The notes: generated by a model from the sequence alone, not told the origin. 64,000 nt of DNA from Austropuccinia psidii (GCA_023105745.1 JALGQZ010000009.1:16168564-16232563); one strand, 5' to 3'. Shown: positions 1-13,480, counted from the first letter of the stretch. Made by a program: numbers and translations.

Positions 1-2
1 AC

Positions 3-500
3 CAACTCCTCAAGGACCTATTCCAATGGAGCATGGACAACAAGAGGTTCAACCTGGCATCTCACTGGGAAGAACTTGGAGCAAATTGCCAGAAGATCTG
101 TCTCAAAGAGATAGACTTCAAAGACCTTATGGTAATCACCAAAGGCTGGAATCCTACCAGGAAGTCCAGACTCCTGGAGGCAAGCGCACAGAGGATAAGG
201 GAGAATCAAGCCACTATACAAGCTATAGAAGAACAGTTAACCCAGACAGGGCCTACTCAGATTCCTTCAGGCTCACAAGGAGCAGGCCAAATAAGCTCTC
301 CAGTGGCTTCACACCACTCAGACACCAACAGACCAGTGGCCAAGAGTCACCATTCTTCACAATTCCAGGAAGTCTCCAGGAGAAGACAAGGAAACAAGGG
401 CAAGAACAAAGCCTCCTTCAACCAGAGGAAGAAAGAGTCAGACCCTATGATTCAAAAGCTGTTGGATTTGGTAAAGGAAGTGCACAAGAACCAGAAGTAG
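3..500 (+). CDS. ORF1 of element A (partial), overlapping gag in another frame
   Basis: The frame is open from the left window edge to a stop at 498-500; the first in-window ATG is at 33. The product aligns residue by residue with ORF1 of element B (20154-20777), including the motif QKICLK, a GWNP motif, ENQA.IQAIE and the basic C-terminal stretch SFNQRKKE. Differences from B fall mostly at third codon positions of this frame, so this frame, not the overlapping gag frame, looks like the selected one here. It is basic and hydrophilic toward the C-terminus, perhaps a Gag N-terminal or nucleic-acid-binding part. No known domain is recognised and function is unknown. Gag follows in the -1 frame relative to this ORF. 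Confidence 0.6.
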   Translation, partial: QLLKDLFQWSMDNKRFNLASHWEELGANCQKICLKEIDFKDLMVITKGWNPTRKSRLLEASAQRIRENQATIQAIEEQLTQTGPTQIPSGSQGAGQISSPVASHHSDTNRPVAKSHHSSQFQEVSRRRQGNKGKNKASFNQRKKESDPMIQKLLDLVKEVHKNQK

Positions 501-1831
501 TTGTAAACCACTCTAGAATCAGTAGTCCTAGTAATAGAAACATTACCCCCACTCAGACTGAACATAAAATTGTCACATCTGAGAGTAACATCAACAGTGA
601 TATACTGTGGTTACAAATGTCCCAATATGCTGAGCAATCTGCAAAGCAGTTTGCAGAACTTGAAGGCAGCCATGAGAGGATGAAAAAATTACAAGCCTCC
701 ATGGAAAAAATAGTTAAAAATCTTCAATAAGGACATGCTCAATTGAGCAAAGCCTCTGAAGAAACTAACAAAAGACTAAATCTAGTCTTTGAAGAACAAC
801 ACCACAGCAAAAGGGACAGGGATTGTCTGGACCAAGACATAAACAAATTGTTTAATGTCTACCATAACTTTAAGCCCCAACCACAAGGCCAAGTTATGGA
901 GAATCCATATCAACCAGATGACATCAAACCAGATGCCATGTTGATGAATAAGGCAAGATCCCCATCACAATACCAAGATGGAGATGGCATGTATTATTCA
1001 GAGAAGGAAGCCTTGAAACAGCTTCCTGAGGCCTCAAGCTGGTCCAAATTCTCTGGATCAGGAGAATATGATCATATGGAACTCATAGATTATATTGATG
1101 GAATCTTCATTGATGTATCAAGCATACCAGACTACTGGATGACTGCTAGATTGAATACTGCATTTAAAGGTCATGCTAGTATATGGTACACAGAAATGAA
1201 AGAAATCCATGGCAGAAGAAACTGGCCATGGTGGAAGAGTCAAATCATCCAAAAGTACAGTGATGGAACTTGGATATGGCAGAAGACCATGTCATTTGAA
1301 AATGACAAATACTCTGTGGACAAGGATCCATATTATTGGTGTCTTAGACAGTCAAAGAGACTAAAAGCCATTGATCCTCAGATGAACATTCAAATGAGTA
1401 ATCACAAACTTCTGACACAACTGCCAGGAGAACTAGAGCATGCAGTAAAATGCAGATGCAACCAAAATTGCACTCTAGATGACATTGCCAACACCTTAAA
1501 AGACATAAGGAAAAGGACTAATATAGGGAAATTCACCCCATATAAGAGCAGTGGTTTCAAAGAGAAACCACCTTTCAGGGTAGAGTTTAAAGACAAACCC
1601 AAAGAAAGAGTGGCAGAAGTGGCAAAGAAGAGAAATTCTTGTCACAATTGTGGTTCAACAGACCACTATGCCAACAACTGTCCAAAGGCAAAGAAAAAAG
1701 TCTATGCCATTGAGAAAGTCCCAGAGGAGGAATCCCCAACAGAGGATTCTGAATCAGACTCTATGGGTGATGCCATCAGAGAACCATCTGATGATGACCA
1801 AGACCCAAGAGAAGAATTTCTAGTGGAATAA
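26..1831 (+). pseudogene. gag: gag of element A (capsid and CCHC nucleocapsid), one nonsense codon
   Basis: This frame runs from 26 to a stop at 1829-1831 and is broken once by TAA at 728-730, where element B reads through. The part from about 980 to 1480 is a Retrotrans_gag-like capsid, rich in tryptophan and matching B closely. At about 1641-1682 it encodes one zinc knuckle, CHNCGSTDHYANNC, of the CX2CX4HX4C type that binds genomic RNA. An acidic tail follows. The first 470 bases overlap ORF1 and read as a low-complexity Q/P/R/S-rich peptide, so that part may be a shadow frame. Pol follows in the same frame after a single TAA. Confidence 0.8.
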
Positions 1832-4800
1832 CAAGAGGAAACCCCACTAGAAATTCAAGACATACAATTGGAAGCAGGCATGCCACAAGACACTGCCAAC
1901 AAAAACTTGTGTAAACACACACAAGATGCACAAACATTGCTGGTTACACCAACCAAAGGAATGGCATATATACATGGGACAGCCACAAAGATGACTGTAT
2001 GTATTGAAAATGCTCAGTATCCACTGATCATTGATAGTGGAGCACACTGCTCCATAGTGGCAAGAAATTATCTGGATAACCACTTCTCAAACTGGGAAAA
2101 ACAGCTCTTGCCCACTAAGGAAAAGAACTTGAAAAGTGCATCAGGGAAGATGACTTCCATTGGGATAATTATCAAAGAGATAATTATGCCCCACAAGAAG
2201 GGTAATATCAGACTCAATCCAGAGCTTGTAGTGCTTGATAATGCTCACATCCAAGGATTTTTACTGGGAACAGATTACCAGAGGATGTATGGCATAGATA
2301 TTCACAACAGTAAAAATAGGCACATTACCATTGGTACCAACAAGGAAAAGAAATTTTCACTTGATATATACCATATATCTTCTCAAGATCCACTAGAAGA
2401 ACTTCTGAAAGAATTCAGAGAGGGACAGTTTAGCACTACCCTCACCAGTGAACAAAAACTAAGTTTACTGACAATGCTGAGAAAGAACAGACCAGAATTT
2501 GCAATTGGTGAAGAGTCATTAGGAAAAAACAAAGGCCATGATATAGAACTATATCTGGATGTGGAGAGACTTTATCCACCCATGCTTAGGAGACCTCCTT
2601 CTCCAGAAAGCCTGGAAACCAGGAAAGAAATTGAGAAACATATCAATGAACTCTTGGGCATGGATGTCATCAGGAAGATTGGACATAATGAAATAGTGGA
2701 AATCACCACCCCTGTCCTAATCACCTGGCATGATGGCAAGTCTAGACTGTGTGGAGACTTCAGAGATCTGAATAACTACACAAAAGCAGACAGGTACCCT
2801 ATACCCAGGATACCTCATGCCTTGGATAAATTGGCAAAAGCCAATTCATAACCAAAATGGATTGTATGAAAGGCTTCCACCAAAATGGAGTAAAACCAAA
2901 CTCCATGAAATTACTTTGAATAATATGCCATATGGGCATATATGAGTATACCAGGATGCCATTTGGAATCAAGAATGCACCAGCCCACTTCCAAAGGATG
3001 ATGGACACAATATTTCAAGAAGAAATATTGGAAGGCTGGATGGTGGTATATATTAATGATATCATTGTATACTCAGAGACATGGGAAGACCATATACAAT
3101 ACATAGACAGAGTGCTAAGTAAATGTACACCCATCAATCTAAAAATTTCACTCAAAAAGTGTAATTTTGGCCAACAAGAGCTACTAGCTCTAGGACATAA
3201 AGTCTCAGGTCTTAGTCTGGCAATTGACCAGAACAAAGTAGCAGCAGTACTACAAAAGCCAGTACCACAGAGCTAAAGAGATGCAATCTTTCCTTGGGTT
3301 TGCTAGCTACTATAGAAACCACATCAAGAATTTTGCCCACATAACTAGTAGTTTATACAAGTTGTGTTCAAAAGATGTAGTTTTTGAAATCACCAAGGAA
3401 AGGAGGGATTCATATGAGAGGATCAAATATGAACTCACAAATGCCCCTGTGCTAATCTTGCCTGACTTTTAACTACCATTCAAGTTATACATAGATGCAG
3501 CATGTAGCCAAGGCTTGGTAGCAGCCCTTCACCAAAGAGAAATTGTGGATGGTGAACCAAGAGAAGGAGTAATTTGCTACATCTCAAGGCAACTGAAAGA
3601 TTAAGAAGCCAGGTATGGGGCCACCCAGACTGAGTGTCTATGTCTAGTCTGGGCTCTAGAAAAACTCCATTATTATCTGGAGGGTGCAGTCTTTGAAGTC
3701 TACACAGACTGCACAGCCTTGAAGTATTTACTGAACATGAAGACTACAAATAGACACATGCTGAGATGGCAAATAGCCATCCAGGAGTATAGAGGGAACA
3801 TGACCATCATATACAAGGAAGGTAAAAGCCATACCAATGCAGATGGCCTTAGCAGATGGCCACTAGACAATGTCAAAAGAAATCCAGCTTATGACCCTGA
3901 AGTTACAGCCAAAATCCCTATCCACTTCATGGAAATAGATAGGAGGAAGAACTTCAGATTTTATGAATGGGCACCAGAAAGTGGTACCCTTGACAGTGAA
4001 AACACTGATCCAGAGGGAACAGAAACTCCCATACTGGGAATAGGTTCCTCAGAACTGCACAATAAATTTTTTAGTGCAGTACTGAAGTCTTATTCCAAAC
4101 AAAAACAGTGTGGCATATTACTACAACTCCTTCAAAAAAAGTACAGGAGTCCAGAACTGGAATCCCAGCTGGAAGAACCCTGGTTGAGGGCCTATAAGGA
4201 CAACAAATTTTTTCTTATAGATGGCCTGCTCTACCACAGAGAAAAGCACACAAGTGCACTCACAGTGGTAGACAGAGACCACATCTATCTGATCCTGCAA
4301 GAATGCCATGACTGCCCCTATATGGGACACATGAGTGAGGACAGGACCAAAGAGAGGGTAGCAAGCACAGCCTGGTGGCCCAAGTGGGAACAAGAGTTGA
4401 GTGAATACATCAACACTTGTGAAAGATGCCAAAAGGAAAATAGGAAACATGGGAAGAAGTATGGGTTACTTCAACATATAGAAGAACCCAAACACCCATG
4501 GAAAACCATCAATATGAACTGGGTTACAGGACTTGTCCCAGGAGGCAAAGAAAACTACAATTCCTGCTTAATCATAGTTGATAGGTTCAGAAAGAGCATG
4601 AGGTGTCTACCATGCCACAAGGAGGACACAGCCATGGATACTGCTCTGTTATTTTGAAATAACATCATATCCACCTGTGGAGTCCCTAAGATTATCATTA
4701 GTGATAGGGACCCTAAATTCACATCTGAATTTTGGACCAACTTGTATGACATGCTTGGTACCTAGATTTCTTTTTCCACAGCTTACCATCCACAAACAGA

Positions 4801-5632
4801 TGGCCTAGCAGAGAGGATGATCCAAACAATGGAGGACATCCTTAGGAGGTTCTGTGCCTATGGAATGGAATATAAGGACCATGAGGGATACACCCATGAC
4901 TGGGTTACCCTTCTACCAGAAGTCCAACTGGCTTATAATACAAGTCAGCACTCTACCACAGGAAAAACACCTGCACTGGTAGAGAAAGGGTGGAATCCCT
5001 TGTTGCCTGTGGATCACTTAAAGAAGAATCTTCTGACCATCCACTCCACAGCCAAAGACTTCCATGATATGTGTAAGAGAGCTTGTTACACAGCTGCTAA
5101 ATGCATAGCTGAGGCAAAAGATTATAATAAGCAGAGGTGGGACAAGACACACATGGAACCTGACTTTAAGGAAGGGGACCAGGTGTTAGTGTCTACACTA
5201 AACTTCAACAATCTTAAAGGACCCAAGAAGATGAGAGACTCATTTGTAGGGCCCTTAACTATCATTAAGTTGGTAGGCAAGAATTCAGTGGAAGTCAAGC
5301 TCACAGAGGAGTTTTCCAGGAAACACCCAGTCTTTCCAGTGAGTTTGGTCAAGCCATACTTCCAAACTGAGGAGGGCAAATTCCCCTCCAGGAAGAAGAT
5401 CCTCACACCACCAGATATAGTGGAAGTTTAGGATTCCCCAGGACCTGTGAGTAAAATCATCAGGGCCAGGAAGATCAGGCTTAATGGGAAGGATCAAAGA
5501 CAGTTCTTAGTCAGATTCAAGAACCAGACAGCTGATAAAGACAAATGGTTGGCAGAAAATGCCATATCAGATAGGAACCTTCATCTAAGGAGATTCAGAG
5601 CCTCTAGGAGGACTGAACAGTCTCATCAATGA
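1832..5632 (+). pseudogene. pol: pol of element A (protease-RT-RNase H-integrase-chromodomain), decayed
   Basis: Order: aspartic protease with motif DSGA (about 2034-2045), RT, RNase H, integrase zinc finger with CERC, DDE core, and a chromodomain-like tail (about 5447-5600). Damage seen against B: a one-base deletion near 2843-2850; loss of a catalytic aspartate, YIND replacing YIDD near 3049-3060; a two-base loss near 3265-3275; nonsense codons at 3470-3472, 3602-3604, 4655-4657, 4763-4765 and 5429-5431. The CERC cysteine pair of the integrase finger is intact here, unlike in B. The gene is in the gag frame, separated only by one TAA, so it was probably made by stop readthrough while active. 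Confidence 0.9.
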
Positions 5633-5642
5633 TGAGCCTTTT

Positions 5643-5656
5643 TTAGAGGGAGGGTA
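5643..5656 (+). other. Polypurine tract of element A
   Basis: A purine run (TTAGAGGGAGGGTA) lies directly before the 3' LTR start TGTCAGCC. It is the expected plus-strand primer for reverse transcription. Element B has an equivalent run in the same place. Confidence 0.8.
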
Positions 5657-6597
5657 TGTCAGCCTGTGACTCAAAATCAGAGCACCAGCATGACAGCCAA
5701 AATACCATAAACCAATGGTATAGCCAAGATACCACCAAAACATGGAGCTGAGCCAAACCAACTAAAAAGGTATCAAAAGAAAGAGGAAACTCACCTCTTT
5801 CTTAAAATATAAGTCCCATCACCATAGGACAAAGAATAACAAAGCTATTCCTTCTCAAAGTTATTGCTGAGCATAAACCTTAATTTTCACCTCCCATATA
5901 AAATCCAGAAGGAGAGGCTTAACCCCATCAAATGGGTATTCAAAACAAATATCTAAGCCAGGGCTATCCAATGGTACAAGTCAAACTGAGCTAGCACCAA
6001 TATTACTGGAGTTATGGTCAATTTCAGGCCAAATAAGGGTGAACAAAACATTCACCTCTCATCTAACTTCTACAGTTTTGGTGTGAGATACTTGAAGTGG
6101 GGTCTTTTTGGAAAGAGCACAATAAGGGATATCTGATGGTGTCATTCATTTCCTCATATCTCAACTATAGCAGAAGTTATGGGGCAAACAAGCTCAATAC
6201 AGCTTTTTGCCTAAACCATGCATATGTACATGGAATAACTTTGCCATATTTCATGACAGCCATATCAAATAAGGTACCATTGTGTAGAACACATACAGGG
6301 ATACACACTGGTTCAGTTTTGAGGTTGATATCTCAAAAACTGACAAAGTTATGGCTGTTTTAAGGTCAAAATCCCACATTCTGACCAATACAGCTTTACC
6401 ATGAGATAATATCCCATAACCATGAATATGAGGTGTCAAATAGACAAAGGAGCTTTTTTTTACTTCAATACCTCATATGTCAGTCAATCCTGGGGTCTCA
6501 CACAGCTTCTGTACAGCATTCTATGCGTCATACACATCAGAATCAGGCTGTGAGGTCCCCAGATGAATATTTATACCCTGTATTGGTAACAACCGCC

Positions 6598-6623
6598 CAG
6601 ATGTGGTTTCAAAACCACATCTG
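6598..6623. promoter_or_regulatory. Perfect 12-bp palindrome in the element A LTR
   Basis: Two 12-base arms, CAGATGTGGTTT and its exact complement, flank a 2-base centre. The core TGTGGTT/AACCACA is present at the equivalent place in all five LTRs of this superfamily in the window. It lies about 110 bases upstream of the TATA-like box, so a dimeric transcription-factor site in U3 is the simplest reading. Confidence 0.6.
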
Positions 6624-6735
6624 AGCCCAATACAGGATATACATGCTGTTTGAAAGCCACAAGCCAGTCCTAGAGAGTGAAAAATCCTCACTTCCTCTAT
6701 ATGGAAAGGTCTAGCACCCTTTCCACCCCATTTCA

Positions 6736-6746
6736 GGATAAAAAGG
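6736..6746 (+). promoter_or_regulatory. TATA-like box of the element A LTR
   Basis: GGATAAAAAGG, followed by AGGC. The solo LTR at 59279-60700 has the same GATAAAAGGAGGC on its sense strand, and B has GATATAAAAAG at the equivalent place. It probably marks the U3/R boundary. Confidence 0.5.
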
Positions 6747-7080
6747 AGGCTTTTCACAGACAGAATTGTTTCCTCATCTTGCTCTCGAATACCCTACATA
6801 GTAAACTGTCAAAAACAGATTTACTCTTGGGTAATAATCAGGTATAATTATAGTTTTAATTATTGAAGTTCTTATTATAGTAATCCAACTGGTAAGACTG
6901 CACCCAGGGTTCTCAATAGCGCTCACCACCACTATTCTTCAATAGTAGAACCCTTTTATTATATTATAAACCATTAAATTAAATTGAAACTCTCATTTTA
7001 AAATCATTTTTACGTGTCACAGTCATAGTTTTAGTTGTGAATAGCCTTATTACTACTTCAACATAGACTCTATCTGACAG

Positions 7081-10000
7081 TGTATGCCATTTATACCATT
7101 ATGATGTCATTGTTGATGCCATTTATGGAACTGTTCATGCCATAAATAGAATTCAGATTCCACTAATGCCATGAATTACATTTTTAATTACATTGATGTC
7201 ATAAATGACATTTTCAATTTACTTACAAACATGAACAAAAAACATATGTGTTTTGGCCATAAATTGGTAAAAACATGTAAGTTTATGGTAAAAACGCTCA
7301 AGGGCTTATGTGTGCTTAACAACACCTAAAATTTATTTGAAGCCACTAGGAGAATGTAAAAGTTTCAAATTTTGTTCTTTTTTCTTGATATATCAAAAAA
7401 CATAGTACTTGATTTCTGAACTATTGAGATGTTTAGATAAATAAAAAATTGATTTCATTTACCTCTATTAGTTTAATGAAAATCAAATTTGCTATTTAAT
7501 AGTAATTTGAAGCTTATATTCTGAATTTGGGACATTATTTTTGTTTCTTGAAACCCTCAATAAATAAATAAAAGCTTGCTAAAACAAGGGGACCTGTTAT
7601 TCTATTGCTTTTATCATTTATTATGAGAAAATGAAAGAACTGAAGCCTGTTGCTTTCATAAAAATTTCTTTCAAAAAAAAATACAACTTTGGTTAAAACA
7701 CTCACCATGAGAAAGAAGTTTTTTTCTCTTGAGATGCTGCAGAAAATAAAGAAAAATTGAAGATTATTCTTATGAAAAGAAAAATTTTATTTGAAAGAAA
7801 TATTCAAGTTAAGAATTAAAATATATAAGAAAATATAATAGTTGTTTTTTGAGCTTATTTTTTTAATTTTATTGGTTTAAATATAATCATATTATTTACG
7901 AGTACTTTTAGTGGATTTTGATTTGTTTTTTGTTCAAGAAAAGAAGATATACATTATTCAGTATGAGACCCCATCATAGTTGAAAAAGATAAAGATTAAA
8001 ATTAACAATTTAAAATGAAATTCTTTTTCTTTGTGAAATATCACAAATAGAAATACATGGTGTTTGGAAACTTCAAATATATATATATATTATACAAAAA
8101 CCCATTTTGTAACCTTAATTAAGAACTAATACCAAGTTATATAACATTAAACTTTGTAGAAAGTGATTCCAAGTAAGTCTTAATTCAATATCAAATGACT
8201 TTATGGTAAACTTGAATTCAATATAAAGTAGCTCAAATTGATAAATATTTTCTTTTAAATAATATTCAATTACCATAAAAATAATATATTATTTAAAAAA
8301 ATGGAAGCTGGGTTAATTTCCATTTTTAGTAAGTAGGCTGCTATTATTAATTTTTATCAAGTTTAAATTTTACTTATTCTGAGAATATATATGTTATTTG
8401 ACACAATTGTTTATTATTTCATGAATAAATAAATAGACTGAATAAAAGAGATGTAGTGCCATTAGATCCCTTTAGCAAAGTAATTTTCTTTAACAGAATT
8501 GAAATACCTTCTTTGAATGTCCTTTTTTCCACTTTCCTCATTAGTATTGAAGAAGGAAAACTCTTTTGGTCAAAACTATCATATAATCTTGAATATCCCA
8601 GGTTATAGCTAGAAGAAATTGCTTAAATCAGTTTTGGTCTAATGAAATATAACTTAAGATTCAAATATTAATTCTTCATTGTTTCCTGGTACAAGTGCTC
8701 ATGGCTAAAGGGTTTCAGTTAATATATCAAGTAAATACTTTTATAAGGATGAGAATATTTCCTTTCCCTTATAGGTGCCTCTAGAATTATTTAAAATTCA
8801 TCAGTTTATTACCCAAGTTAGGTCAATTACACCAAAATTCCTATCTGAATTAATTTTGGAATAGGTAAAAATTCTTGTGGAAATGACCAAAAGAGTTTTT
8901 GTGGTATGCCATACCATATCAGCTTAATAAATCTTCTTTGGGGGAGTGAAAATCAGGAGTACCTTGATGGGTACCCTCTGTTGGAAATAAAATAAAAGGA
9001 TATTTGTCCTAGTTGGTAAGGAGTTGCCTTATGTCGATAAAAAAGGTCCAGGTCATTGGCACAGCACACAAAAGTATGACATCATCTAGACAATGCACAT
9101 ACAAGTCTCAGATTAGTTGGGGTGAAATTTTCCAAGACAGATGCCTAACTTCTCCCACCAGAAATGGTACCACCTTCTAATAACATTAATACCTGTTTGT
9201 CTAAGACTAGTCATGGATCTTGGTTTGACTGGAGAATCAACAACTCATTTAAATTTCTTACATATGTCACAATTCAATTTTTTCACTTTTTCCTTTATAC
9301 TACAATGAATCTCAATCATCAACAAATCTTCATCTAATATCACTCTCATGGATCTGTGTACCTACAGTAAATGTGCTTTTCACACATTCAACCATCCCAA
9401 TGTTCCAGCACATGGTGCTTCCTTTCCACCCAGAACAAACAAAAAAATCAGGATAATTATTGGCTGCAGCTTCAAACTCTTAAAATTTGTCTCGCTAGAA
9501 GTGAACCAAACTCAAGTAATCACTCTTAATCATCCTTGACTTCAAAATCATCAAGTAGTCGATATTCCTTTGTTTTATAAGATGATCAAAGTCTCCAGGT
9601 CAAAAGGGTTTCACTTTTGCTTGTTATATAATTATTAACTTTGCTTAGTTCTTTCATCTATAGCTCTTGTAGAAATATTTATTTGTTGGCTCCACCTTTT
9701 CTGTGCATTGAGCTCGCAAAACTGCCATATTTCTTATAGATTTCTTCAAGAGATCCTTACTGAAGCCCATAAGAAGCACAAACCTGTACTCAGAAAAACT
9801 TTGGACCTACAAAAAATGATGAAAAGCTTCAAATATCCCCCAAGACATCCCAATGACCTGTACCTACCAAACCATTTGGAATCTAATTTGAGAAAGCAAA
9901 CTTTTCAAACCTAAAACAAAATTTGACTCTCTACAAGAAAAAGGAATTGCCCCATGTATGACATCCAAAATGAGCTTGAATGAAGTAGGTATAATCAACA

Positions 10001-10570
10001 CACCAAATTTAATGTACTAAACTTGTGACCTTGTGGAATGGATCAAATGGCTCCCAAAGATAGAAAAAATTGAAGCTGAAATTGATAATTGGAAGAAAGA
10101 ACTCACACAAACCTACCATACCTGCAACATACCAACAATCATGGCCTTAAAAGCATTCTCCTTGTGAGCCTTGAGGTATATTTTACATACCCAAATAGGC
10201 CACAATTATCTTAAAAATAAATTTTGAATTATGCATAACTCATAAGTCATGCATATATCCAAAATTCATCATTTTTGATTTCAGAAAAGATGAATAACTT
10301 TTTATTGAGTAAGTAAGTCCATGGATTGAAGACCAGATTTGGATTCTACACAAAAATTCAACTAGGGTAGCTCCATAGAGTGAATAAGCTCATATTAACT
10401 CTTTTAGGTGGTAAAATGGAAAATACTTCAATACCCCATCATCAATACCAAATAAAAGATCTGTGAAATTTTTTGTTTTTCTTAATTTCATGCCAAAATA
10501 ATGGGAATGTGAGAAATCCCATGTTACATATACACTAAGAATAGTGTTATGCATGTTTTGAGCACTTAAT
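7081..10570. other. AT-rich stretch without a recognisable gene
   Basis: No long open frame on either strand. At 7081-7215 short degenerate units of the type ATGCCAT/ATGTCAT recur about seven times. An AT dinucleotide run sits near 8079-8092. At about 9708-10145 the plus strand has faint coding character (a 68-codon frame, then short in-frame peptides rich in K and E), perhaps a very old gene remnant, but I cannot assign it. Confidence 0.5.
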
Positions 10571-12070
10571 ATCATGGTATTCTTACATGGACTTCTGGTA
10601 CACCCATAGTGGATATCTCACTTGAAGCTCAAATTTCTCTTTTGATGTGAAAAATAGGCAAGGGGGACAAAAGACATCAAAGAGAGCCAGGGTACCCAAC
10701 TTCTGAGGCCTCAGAAGCGTGGACAGCTCCAAAGCTTGGATCCATGGCTGATCTTGGCCTAATTGGTAAACTAAAACCCTTTGGGAACTTGGTTACCATG
10801 TTACAACTACTGTAAATCTTAAGAAAATAGCAAATAACCTGCTATTTTGATGTGCCAAGGAGGTAAAGAGCTACTTAGACTCCTGTAACCATGTCAATTC
10901 TTAATTATTTTCCATGGATAAACCCCAAAAGAGTAATTAAAACCCTTTTTGGACTTGTATCCATTGATTTACCTCATAGCAACCAGTGAAACACTGATAT
11001 TTGCAATTCTACGTAGAAATGAGGTAAAAACTTCAAAAATTCATCCAAAATACAATCCTTGATTAATCTTTCTGAAACGTTCAGGACTAATGGAGAGCTG
11101 TATTATCTATGGTACAACCAAAAAGAATTATTGTTTTACTAGTAAAATTAAAAGTTTTACTTACAGTCCATTTTTGACTATTCTATGTGAAACACTGAAT
11201 CTTCAAAAATGCACAGTAATTACAACCTGTGATGAAATTTCCAATAAAATTGATAACTTTGAGAAATGAGTTATTGTTTTGGAATAAAAGAAGATTTACA
11301 GATGTTACTCCTTTTATTCGTAACCATATTGAGGTTGGTAGTCACATAAAAGCATCAATTAAGTAATTATGATAATCTTACGTAACAACAGATGATGCAA
11401 TCAATAATCCAAAATGTTTTATTGTTTTCTCACTCACTGGTTTTTCAGTTTGCTCCATGGCACGCCTCTGTGAGCTGTTGTTGACTTAAAAGAGGTCTCC
11501 TCTTGCTGTTTTTTCCAAGAATCATCTTATTATCATTTAAATCATTATTACCAACAAGTAAGTATTAGTTATAGCTATTCTTAAGTGTTTTAAATCTTTC
11601 AGAATCAATCAGAAAGACGTGAAATCATAGAATCCAACTATATATTGTTGTAATACTGTTATGAATTCATTTTGATCCTTAAAATCCATAATTCTACATC
11701 AAATCTCTCTATCTTATCTTTCAATAAGCTCTTTGGAATATTAGTGAGTGATTTATTTTTTAAATTATTAAAGTTTTTCTCTAAAATTAGTTTTCCTCAA
11801 GAATTATCATTATAATTATTCTTGCAAAAGATAATTATATATTGAAATAATTTTATTATTTTAATAAAAGAAGCTTTATTATTAAAATCTTCTTGTAATT
11901 GATTCTTGTAGACAATTACTTGCTCACTTTTGAAATCACTAGTAGTGTTTAACACATGGAAGAAATAATTCTTTAATTATTTAACTGTGGTTATAATAAA
12001 ATTTTGTTATTATATTTCATAAGAACAGTCATAGTACTGTTGATTAATAGTAATATTATCATCAGTTTCA
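10571..12070. repeat. Dispersed repeat G, copy 1 (approximate ends)
   Basis: Several blocks align in the same order with 23620-24718 plus 26046-26600. Examples: the block around AGAGCCAGGGTACCCA (about 10676 and 23750); ACTTCAAAAATTCAT (about 11031 and 24050); GAAATCATA near 11620 matching 24695; and TTTTCTCTA blocks near 11775 and 26270. The copies are strongly diverged. No protein is visible. It could be an old LTR or other non-coding transposon. Confidence 0.5.
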
Positions 12071-13475
12071 TAGACACATCTTACACTCCTGGTCAGAATC
12101 CAGTAAAAGTGACCCCAATTCACTTTGTATTACTTTATCTCTGTTCATAAACTGGTTTAATTAATGAGGAGATCTTAGGCTTCCTGGTATTGAGATGTCT
12201 CAATATGGCACCAAAACAACTCAATAAAACAGTTTTCACTTTACTTTATTCCATCATCCCAGGAACAAGCTTACTAGATGTAATTAACATATCAAACATA
12301 CTGAAATCCCTAGTGTACAGATCATTAGTGATTAAAAATGGCTAAAATTTAGAGACATAATTATATCCAGAAGTTTGGGATGTTTATGAAAGAATACTCC
12401 CTAAAGTTGGTGATCATGTGGCCAGTAACAAAAAAGTTGGCTTTGGAACTCATTCAGAACAGCAGTTATATGCATGGTGCAAAGCCAAATCGAGTCACCT
12501 TAAGGGGATGCAGGTGGGTTCAAAATGAACAGGGTTTGAAATCTGTGATGCAGAAAAAAATGGAAGGAGGCTTCAAACCTAGAAGCACAGGAAGCCCTCC
12601 AAAAAACAGGATTTTCTAGTCTGAACTGAATCACCTGCCACACTGTGTACCCCATATGCACATGCCACTAGGGGCTATGCATAATTGTCTTGAAGCAATC
12701 CTTGCAGAAGCTTTTGGCACAATTGGGAAATTCAAGATGACATTCAAGAAAGGAAGATAGCAATAAAGCTAGCGACACAGAACATCAAAAGAGCTCAAAT
12801 AATGGGTCAAAAAGGGGTATTTGTGAGAGAACCTAGTGTCAAAAATGAAAACTAATTTTACAACAATGAAGGGAATGACTTTGAGATAACTGCAGGAGCT
12901 CGTGGTGGTTTATTTTAAAAAAAGAAGGAACAAGAGTTTTGGGAACTTATGAGAGGTGTGAAAATGCCAACAGGAGCAACTAGGCTCCCACTAAATGTTG
13001 GCACAGAAAGGAATGAAAAACTCAAGGCTTTGTAATGGCTCAGTCTATTAACTTTGGTAATCCCACTGATAAAACCCAAAATTTACATCACTAAGCCCTA
13101 TTCCTGTGAGCCTGCGCAATATGTATGCCATACCCATAAAGCCACAAATATCTTTATATATAGTTGATTTAGTCTTCAAAATACTTATCAATTGAGTTCA
13201 AAACAAAAAATAACAAAAAATAATAATAACTTTATTTTGGATAAATAAAGCTATAAATATTATGTCATTTTTGGATTTTACAATAAAAAGACCCTAGGGT
13301 GTTATACACAAAAATGAATATTTTTTACGTTATTAGGAGATTTAATAATCTCAAAGTTCAATTGCAAGTTTTTTTTAAATTTTTTGAAATTTGTTGAATT
13401 TAAGATTGAATATGCTTGCATTTAAAGTTGCATAAGGTTTATGAAAACTTACAAATATTTTCCTTGAAATTGAGG
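12071..13475. other. AT-rich stretch, no supported gene
   Basis: A 79-codon plus-strand frame at 12380-12619 has no recognisable motif and sits in otherwise stop-rich DNA. I do not call it. The stretch ends at the TGTTT target of element B. Confidence 0.4.
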
Positions 13476-13480
13476 TGTTT
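13476..13480. repeat. Left target-site duplication of element B (TGTTT)
   Basis: TGTTT directly precedes the left LTR and recurs directly after the right LTR at 23590-23594. A 5-bp duplication is typical of Ty3/Gypsy integration. Confidence 0.9.

Larger units (their letters stand above)
1..7080 (+). mobile_element. Element A: Ty3/Gypsy chromovirus-type LTR retrotransposon, 5' end outside the window
   Basis: Order seen on the plus strand: ORF1, gag with a CCHC knuckle, protease, RT, RNase H, integrase, chromodomain-like tail, polypurine tract, then an LTR that starts TGTCAGCC and ends CTGACA. The 5' LTR and PBS lie left of the window. Its proteins are close relatives of element B. Several stops and frameshifts show that this copy cannot make Pol. 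The target duplication cannot be checked because the left end is missing; the five bases after the 3' LTR are GTGTA. Confidence 0.9.
5657..7080 (+). repeat. 3' LTR of element A (1424 bp)
   Basis: It begins TGTCAGCCTGTGACTCAAAA and ends CTCTATCTGACA. The ends and internal blocks match, in reverse complement, the LTRs at 24719-26040 and 59279-60700, and more distantly the LTRs of B. Shared blocks include the TGACTCA motif at the start, a TGTGGTT palindrome and a TATA-like box. Confidence 0.9.

Noticed and set aside
12380..12619. 79-codon plus-strand frame
   Set aside because: No motif, no neighbour in phase and no second copy; not supported as a gene.
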